A stretch of 64,000 bases of DNA from Bog-473 sp963753115 (lineage in GTDB: Bacteria > Actinomycetota > Acidimicrobiia > Acidimicrobiales > RAAP-2): contig CAVWBB010000002.1 in NCBI GenBank assembly GCA_963753115.1, positions 145,943 to 209,942 of the forward strand, given 5' to 3'. This document shows positions 59,851 to 64,000 of the stretch, piece by piece; position 1 is the first letter of the stretch; every line of letters starts with the position of its first letter. A model generated the notes under the pieces. The model saw only the letters and a list, made by a program, of their open reading frames with translations, was not told the origin of the DNA and searched no databases. The position numbers were made by a program, and so were the translations under genes.

Positions 59851-60604
59851 GCCGTTCATCATGAAATGGGTGAGTACACCGCTACCCAGTCGATCTGCAT
59901 GTCGACCTCGGGCGGTGTCGATGAACTCGGGCAGGTTTCATAAGGATCTGCACAGGGCCAGACCATCTGCTGAAGAGTCAGGTGGGTGGGCGTCGTGACG
60001 TAGTTGGGCATCGTCGCCCATGTTTTCCCGTCAACGGTGAAGGTGATCGTGCTCGGGGTTGTGATGACACCCCACGTGTGCCACTGGGTCAGGTCCACCC
60101 CCGACGGCACCCCCGGCTGCAGCTGCGTCGCCCCGTTCGCCCCGTTGTACCACTCGGTCGCCCCCGACGAGTTGGTGCCATTGGACTCGTTGAAATCGAT
60201 CTCTGGTGGCCAGGTGGTGTCGGTCCAAAGGATCATCACTTGCGTGACGGCAGTGGCAGACGTCACCCGCGAGCGAACGAGATACTCGCCGTAGGTGAGC
60301 GGGCTGTTCGGCCACAAGGCGGCGCCACCCTCAACCCACGCACTGTTCGGCCCAGCGTGAGCGGGGTCTTGGTAGGTGCGCAACGTGAGAAGGCCATTGC
60401 CGACTGTCACGTGCGACGGATCCCATGTTGTGCCTGCCTGCCCGTCATAGACGCCAAAGTCGTCACCGCTGTATTCGTGCCAGTTGCTGCCGAAAATGGA
60501 GCTTGTGAAGTCGTCCGCAAAGAATGGTTGATAACCGGCGGGTGGTGTCGTTGGCATTGACTGACCCGAGGGATCACCGGGTGGCTGCGCTGTCGTGTTC
60601 GTCG
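59851..60604. repeat. Inverted repeat arm A, 754 bp, GH16 module
   Basis: This segment, reverse-complemented, matches 63247-64000 without any difference I could find over 754 bp, and the encoded GH16 residues are the same. The match begins at CGACGAACACGAC and still holds at the window edge, so the true repeat may be longer. The arms enclose 2642 bp. Confidence 0.9.
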
Positions 60605-60737
60605 AAGGAGCTGACCCCGGGACCAGCGTGATCGCCAAAGTGGCGGCCACCACGGCAACCACGACGGTGAAACAGAACCTACGGAAGTGGGTGATCCGGG
60701 CGTGTTGTGCCCGGGATGCGTGGCGGGCACGAGTCAT
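59859..60737 (-). CDS. Membrane-anchored or secreted GH16-family glycoside hydrolase, copy 1
   Basis: 292 residues, start ATG 60737 with GGAGAAGG upstream. A basic N-terminus and one hydrophobic segment ('FCFTVVVAVVAATLAITLVPG') indicate export, with or without cleavage. A short Thr/Pro linker follows, then a concanavalin-like domain (about 65-292): 'FADDFTSSIFGSNWHEYSG', 'NGLLTLRTYQDP', 'YGEYLVRSRVTSATAVTQVMILW', the catalytic 'PPEIDFNES' (ExDxxE: nucleophile Glu, Asp, acid/base Glu), 'QWHTWGVITTPSTITFTVDGK'. Likely cleaves a beta-glucan or similar polysaccharide outside the cell. Confidence 0.88.
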   Translation of the reverse strand: MTRARHASRAQHARITHFRRFCFTVVVAVVAATLAITLVPGSAPSTNTTAQPPGDPSGQSMPTTPPAGYQPFFADDFTSSIFGSNWHEYSGDDFGVYDGQAGTTWDPSHVTVGNGLLTLRTYQDPAHAGPNSAWVEGGAALWPNSPLTYGEYLVRSRVTSATAVTQVMILWTDTTWPPEIDFNESNGTNSSGATEWYNGANGATQLQPGVPSGVDLTQWHTWGVITTPSTITFTVDGKTWATMPNYVTTPTHLTLQQMVWPCADPYETCPSSSTPPEVDMQIDWVAVYSPIS

Positions 60738-61004
60738 GCGGCCCTTCTCTCCGGGGTTGTTGCCCGGCCTTGATGCACGTGAAATGGCCCTCAAAAGTGC
60801 TCCCTCAGTTACGTGCGCAGGGAGATGGCCAACGCTGCCCCACAACTCCGGTTCGGGGCGCAGCTGGGTTGGCGAAGGCCGAGAATGGATTCGTAGCCGG
60901 ACGCTTTGAGTACTTTCGTGTTCACAGTAACTGGGATCGCCGAATCGTGACAGCGATCTTCTCCGTCCCAGCAGCCCCGGCGGGTTGGCCAGCTCATTTG
61001 GCTG

Positions 61005-61106
61005 AGGCGCGACTCGCACGGTGAACGTCTGCGTACCGGCCTGACTGGGCGTGCCGCAGATATCCCACTCGCGGACCGGCTCCCCGATCTGTAATGCTCG
61101 TGGCAG
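61005..61106 (-). pseudogene. Remnant of a putative-Ig (He_PIG-type) domain
   Basis: The minus strand reads 'LPRALQIGEPVREWDICG' then 'TPSQAGTQTFTVRVA', which follows the He_PIG plan (LPxGLxxxxxxGxxxGTPTxAGTxTFTVxV). There is no plausible gene around it; frames close on both sides. It is probably the relic of a larger extracellular protein upstream of the GH16 gene. Confidence 0.45.
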
Positions 61107-61142
61107 TTGCCGTTGACCACCTTCAGGAGATAGGCATCGCAC

Positions 61143-61645
61143 TCAGGTCCGTTACGGCGGCCAGCCAGTCCTGATCAGTTCTGCCGCGAGGGGCATACCC
61201 ACGCCGGGCTCAATCGCGCGCCCATGCCACAAACGAAGTTCTCTGTACCGATGCGAGGGGCGGTGTAGTCGCCGTGGCTGCCACGGCGGCAAAGGGTGGT
61301 GTCCCAAGATCGCCGACGAGCCGAATCCCAAGGCGAACAAAGCCCAGCCGCTACCAATCCACTCATGTTCGAGCTCAGGTGCATGAGCGTCCCGTTCGTG
61401 GCCTGACCCCACCACTTCGGTAGAGGAGGAGTTATGCGGCGGATCGCACCTACTTCTCTATGCGGTCGATCGCACCAATAAGTTTCCAGAACGGACAAAA
61501 CCGCATACCGGCAGGTTGTGCTCTGGCCCCCGCCCCGAAGCATCGGGACGGAGGCGGACATCGGACTATCGAATTTTGATATCGCATGACACGGGGTACT
61601 GCTCTCGGGCGTGGCGGTTGGGGACGTACCGGCCAATCTGTTCGC
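61143..61645. other. 503-bp stretch without a supported gene
   Basis: Only short overlapping frames on both strands, with poor codon bias and relatively high A+T around 61480-61590. Nothing recognisable. Confidence 0.4.
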
Positions 61646-61860
61646 CGTCGCTACGAAACGTCGGCTATTCAGATTGCGTTCGCGATTGTCGGCGTTGCTG
61701 GTCTCCTGGAGGACATTGCACTAGAGGCCTTCGCACGTGCCTGCCGGAAGGCTGCCGCATTTCACCCACGACGCGAAACGCTGCCGGCCGGATTCTTACA
61801 ATCACGCGCCACCTGACCATCGTTGCCCTCCGGGTGGGGCGGGCACCCCAACCGATCTCG
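61646..61860 (+). pseudogene. Remnant of an ECF-type sigma factor
   Basis: One frame reads 'IQIAFAIVGVAGLLEDIALEAF' and 'ARACRKAAAFHPRRETL', and a second frame continues 'RILTITRHLTIVALRVGRAP'. Together these match sigma-70 region 2 of ECF factors (xxVGDxxxAEDxxQExFxRxWRxxxxFDPxRGS..WLLTITRNLAIDxLR). The conserved Gln of 'VQEAF' is lost, a frameshift interrupts it, and region 4 is absent, so it is inactive. Confidence 0.6.
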
Positions 61861-62271
61861 GCGACGAAGTGTGTCGCGGCCCGATGAGTACAGAACTTCA
61901 ATGCGCAGATGGAGCAGTCACCTCGACGGGGCATCGATCAATCCTGACTGCTCTCGCCAGTTTGCCGATCGAGCAAGCGCCGGCCCATGGTGAGGCTAAT
62001 AGAGCAGTCCGGATCTTATTCGCCTGCCCCAGTTACGTCGGCCGGTAAATGGTTGGTCACCGTCCTGGATTCGTTCTCAGATGTGCTTTGCCGCCGGAAC
62101 CACACCAAGGGGGCCGCCTCGCGTCGCCCGGGGCTTTGGTCGTCACCTCAACATTCTCACAACCGGAGTCACGGAGGTCCGCGTCTCTGCCGATGCGGAG
62201 AGGATGGGCAGAGACCCTCGGGCGCAATTCGGCGATCCGCTTGGATCTCTTGCCGCCATTCGACCATATTG
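61861..62271. other. 411-bp stretch upstream of the repeat protein
   Basis: No supported gene. It must contain the promoter of the gene at 62272, but no convincing -35/-10 pair or ribosome site was found. Confidence 0.4.
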
Positions 62272-63444
62272 ATGTCCGAAGCACGGCATCTCGGTTTCCG
62301 AAGCGCCGGTGTACTGACGATCCTCGCCGCGTTGTCCTGCATGCTCCCTGTACTGGCCACGGCTCTGTCATCTGCTGCTTCGGCAACCCCTGGAGGGTCG
62401 AGGTCGGGTTCGGGCTACCGGCTCGTGGCCTCGGATGGAGGCGTCTTCGCCTACGGGGACGCCGACTTCTACGGATCCACCGGTGGCCTGACCCTGAACA
62501 AGCCCATCGTGGGAATGGCTGCCACCGCAGACGGCCAGGGCTATTGGCTCGTGGCCTCGGACGGAGGCATCTTCGCCTTCGGGGACGCCGACTTCTACGG
62601 ATCCACCGGTGGCCTGACCCTGAACAAGCCCATCGTGGGAATGGCTGCCACCGCAGACGGCCAGGGCTATTGGCTCGTGGCCTCGGACGGAGGCATCTTC
62701 GCCTTTGGGGACGCCGACTTTTACGGCTCCACCGGTGGCCTGACCCTGAACAAGCCCATCGTGGGAATGGCTGCCACCGCAGACGGCCAGGGCTATTGGC
62801 TCGTGGCCTCGGACGGAGGCATCTTCGCCTTTGGGGACGCCGACTTTTACGGCTCCACCGGCGGTATGGCACCGAACAAGCCCATCGTGGGAATGGCCGC
62901 CACGCCCGACGGCCAGGGTTATTGGCTCGTGACGTCGGACGGAGGCATCTTGACCTACGGGGACGCCATCTTCTTCGGCTCCACCGGCACTCCGGCCCCA
63001 GCCGAGCCCATCGTGGGGATGGCTGCCACCGCAGATGGCCAGGGGTATTTGCTCGTGGCCTCGGACGGAGGGGTCTCCGCCTACGGGGACGCCACCTCCT
63101 ACAGCCCCACCGGCAGTCTGGCACCCGGCAAACCCGTCGTGGGGATGGCCGCAGCTTCAACATTGACAGTAGGAGCATCGACAACAAAGCCCACGACACC
63201 CACCACCACAACGGGGGCGCCAACCACGACACCACCACGACGACGACGACGAACACGACAGCGCAGCCACCCGGTGATCCCTCGGGTCAGTCAATGCCAA
63301 CGACACCACCCGCCGGTTATCAACCATTCTTTGCGGACGACTTCACAAGCTCCATTTTCGGCAGCAACTGGCACGAATACAGCGGTGACGACTTTGGCGT
63401 CTATGACGGGCAGGCAGGCACAACATGGGATCCGTCGCACGTGA
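62272..63444 (+). CDS. Secreted protein with six 42-residue repeats, as read; probably runs on into GH16 in another frame
   Basis: As read, 390 residues from ATG 62272. Signal peptide: 'SAGVLTILAALSCMLPVLATALSSAASA'-type hydrophobic stretch (quoted only in outline), cleavage near 'ASA'. Six units of exactly 42 residues follow from 'GYRLVASDGGVFAYGDADFY'; each has 'GSTGGLTLNKPIVGMAATADGQ' as its second half. After a Thr/Pro linker ('TTKPTTPTTTTGAPTTTPP') the frame becomes Arg-rich and meaningless, while the adjacent frame continues a Thr linker into a GH16 domain. The intended product is probably a repeat-GH16 fusion of about 573 codons. Same family as the gene at 35929. Confidence 0.8.
   Translation: MSEARHLGFRSAGVLTILAALSCMLPVLATALSSAASATPGGSRSGSGYRLVASDGGVFAYGDADFYGSTGGLTLNKPIVGMAATADGQGYWLVASDGGIFAFGDADFYGSTGGLTLNKPIVGMAATADGQGYWLVASDGGIFAFGDADFYGSTGGLTLNKPIVGMAATADGQGYWLVASDGGIFAFGDADFYGSTGGMAPNKPIVGMAATPDGQGYWLVTSDGGILTYGDAIFFGSTGTPAPAEPIVGMAATADGQGYLLVASDGGVSAYGDATSYSPTGSLAPGKPVVGMAAASTLTVGASTTKPTTPTTTTGAPTTTPPRRRRRTRQRSHPVIPRVSQCQRHHPPVINHSLRTTSQAPFSAATGTNTAVTTLASMTGRQAQHGIRRT
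62413..63168 (+). repeat. Six tandem 126-bp coding repeats
   Basis: Units begin at 62413, 62539, 62665, 62791, 62917 and 63043, each exactly 126 bp. The first four are almost identical in DNA (few silent differences such as TTC/TTT), the last two more diverged, indicating recent expansion from the 5' side. Confidence 0.95.
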
Positions 63445-64000
63445 CAGTCGGCAATGGCCTTCTCACGTTGCGCACCTACCAAGACCCCGCTCACGCTGGG
63501 CCGAACAGTGCGTGGGTTGAGGGTGGCGCCGCCTTGTGGCCGAACAGCCCGCTCACCTACGGCGAGTATCTCGTTCGCTCGCGGGTGACGTCTGCCACTG
63601 CCGTCACGCAAGTGATGATCCTTTGGACCGACACCACCTGGCCACCAGAGATCGATTTCAACGAGTCCAATGGCACCAACTCGTCGGGGGCGACCGAGTG
63701 GTACAACGGGGCGAACGGGGCGACGCAGCTGCAGCCGGGGGTGCCGTCGGGGGTGGACCTGACCCAGTGGCACACGTGGGGTGTCATCACAACCCCGAGC
63801 ACGATCACCTTCACCGTTGACGGGAAAACATGGGCGACGATGCCCAACTACGTCACGACGCCCACCCACCTGACTCTTCAGCAGATGGTCTGGCCCTGTG
63901 CAGATCCTTATGAAACCTGCCCGAGTTCATCGACACCGCCCGAGGTCGACATGCAGATCGACTGGGTAGCGGTGTACTCACCCATTTCATGATGAACGGC
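63247..64000. repeat. Inverted repeat arm B, 754 bp to window end
   Basis: Reverse complement of 59851-60604. It starts inside an (ACG)n tract that encodes the Thr linker, so the recombination join lies in microhomology, and it continues to the last base of the window. Confidence 0.9.
63294..63992 (+). pseudogene. GH16 domain, copy 2, out of frame with its upstream partner
   Basis: Encodes the same catalytic domain as copy 1 ('FADDFTSSIFGSNWHEYSG' to 'WVAVYSPIS', with 'PPEIDFNES'). There is no signal peptide in this frame; the first in-frame ATG is 63294, within the linker. From 62272 the total to the stop is 1721 nt, two over a multiple of three, so one indel near 63225-63245 separates it from the repeat protein. 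Without frame repair it would not be exported. Confidence 0.75.

Noticed and set aside
62413..63168. Regular repeats resembling a CRISPR array
   Set aside because: Units are 126 bp, contiguous, in frame and protein-coding, with no spacers and no cas genes.
59851..64000. Composite transposon bounded by inverted repeats
   Set aside because: The 754-bp arms encode a GH16 domain, not terminal repeats of a transposase, and no transposase or integrase remains are visible between them.

Overview
This 64 kb window is from a high-GC actinobacterium. The class is probably Acidimicrobiia (inference). Support: WhiB, DUF2469, a mycothiol-dependent maleylpyruvate isomerase-type protein, GTP-type PEPCK, and two secreted proteins built from 42-residue 'GYWLVASDGGIFAFGDA'-type repeats that I associate with that class. 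GTG and TTG starts are frequent, and 4-nt stop/start overlaps are the rule inside operons.

Layout. 1-5.2 kb: mixed small-metabolism and hypothetical genes on both strands. 5.2-30.7 kb: a long mostly minus-strand housekeeping block. Read in transcription order it runs thiL; fakA-recG-rsmD-coaD-divIVA-like-DUF177-rpmF-plsX-acpP-rnc-mutM; smc-(small membrane protein)-ftsY; ffh; rpsP-KH-rimM-trmD-rplS; DUF2469-yraN-enoyl-CoA hydratase-nfeD-SPFH. A plus-strand insert (DUF6687, FKBP lipoprotein, MDMPI) sits between ftsY and ffh, and rpmB is on the plus strand beside fakA. The lepB and rnhB genes often found between rplS and DUF2469 are absent. 30.7-43.8 kb: pckG, an MFS transporter, a RAM-domain protein, secreted proteins, CaiB/BaiF CoA-transferase, galK, trpD, an acyl-CoA dehydrogenase, an LCP cell-wall ligase and whiB. 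43.9-46.9 kb: a Fur/PerR-type regulator with a near-perfect Fur-family operator, followed by rubrerythrin, a two-cluster Fe-S CCG protein and DUF3501, which looks like a peroxide-stress operon. 46.9-54.5 kb: pyrE, two poorly known genes, then a twin-domain MarR-like regulator followed by glpD, an alkylglycerone-phosphate-synthase-like flavoprotein and an FGGY kinase in an overlapping operon (glycerol-3-phosphate/ether-lipid theme). 54.7-58.9 kb: xseA-xseB, an MBL hydrolase, a ferredoxin-reductase-type flavoprotein and the RNase P RNA. 58.9-64 kb: an accessory region with decayed genes. In it a GH16 module occurs twice as an apparently identical inverted repeat of at least 754 bp that runs into the window end; one copy has its own membrane anchor and the other is joined to the repeat protein.

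A recurring oddity: at least seven genes are broken by small indels while the protein reads on intact in another frame (rplS tail, the smc/ftsY intergenic protein, a secreted protein at 34.7 kb, the acyl-CoA dehydrogenase, the twin-domain regulator with two shifts, xseA, and the repeat-GH16 fusion). Several sit in G-runs or Thr-codon repeats. Because essential-type genes are affected, sequence error is the first explanation to exclude. I saw no tRNA or rRNA gene, CRISPR array, intact transposase or replication origin.
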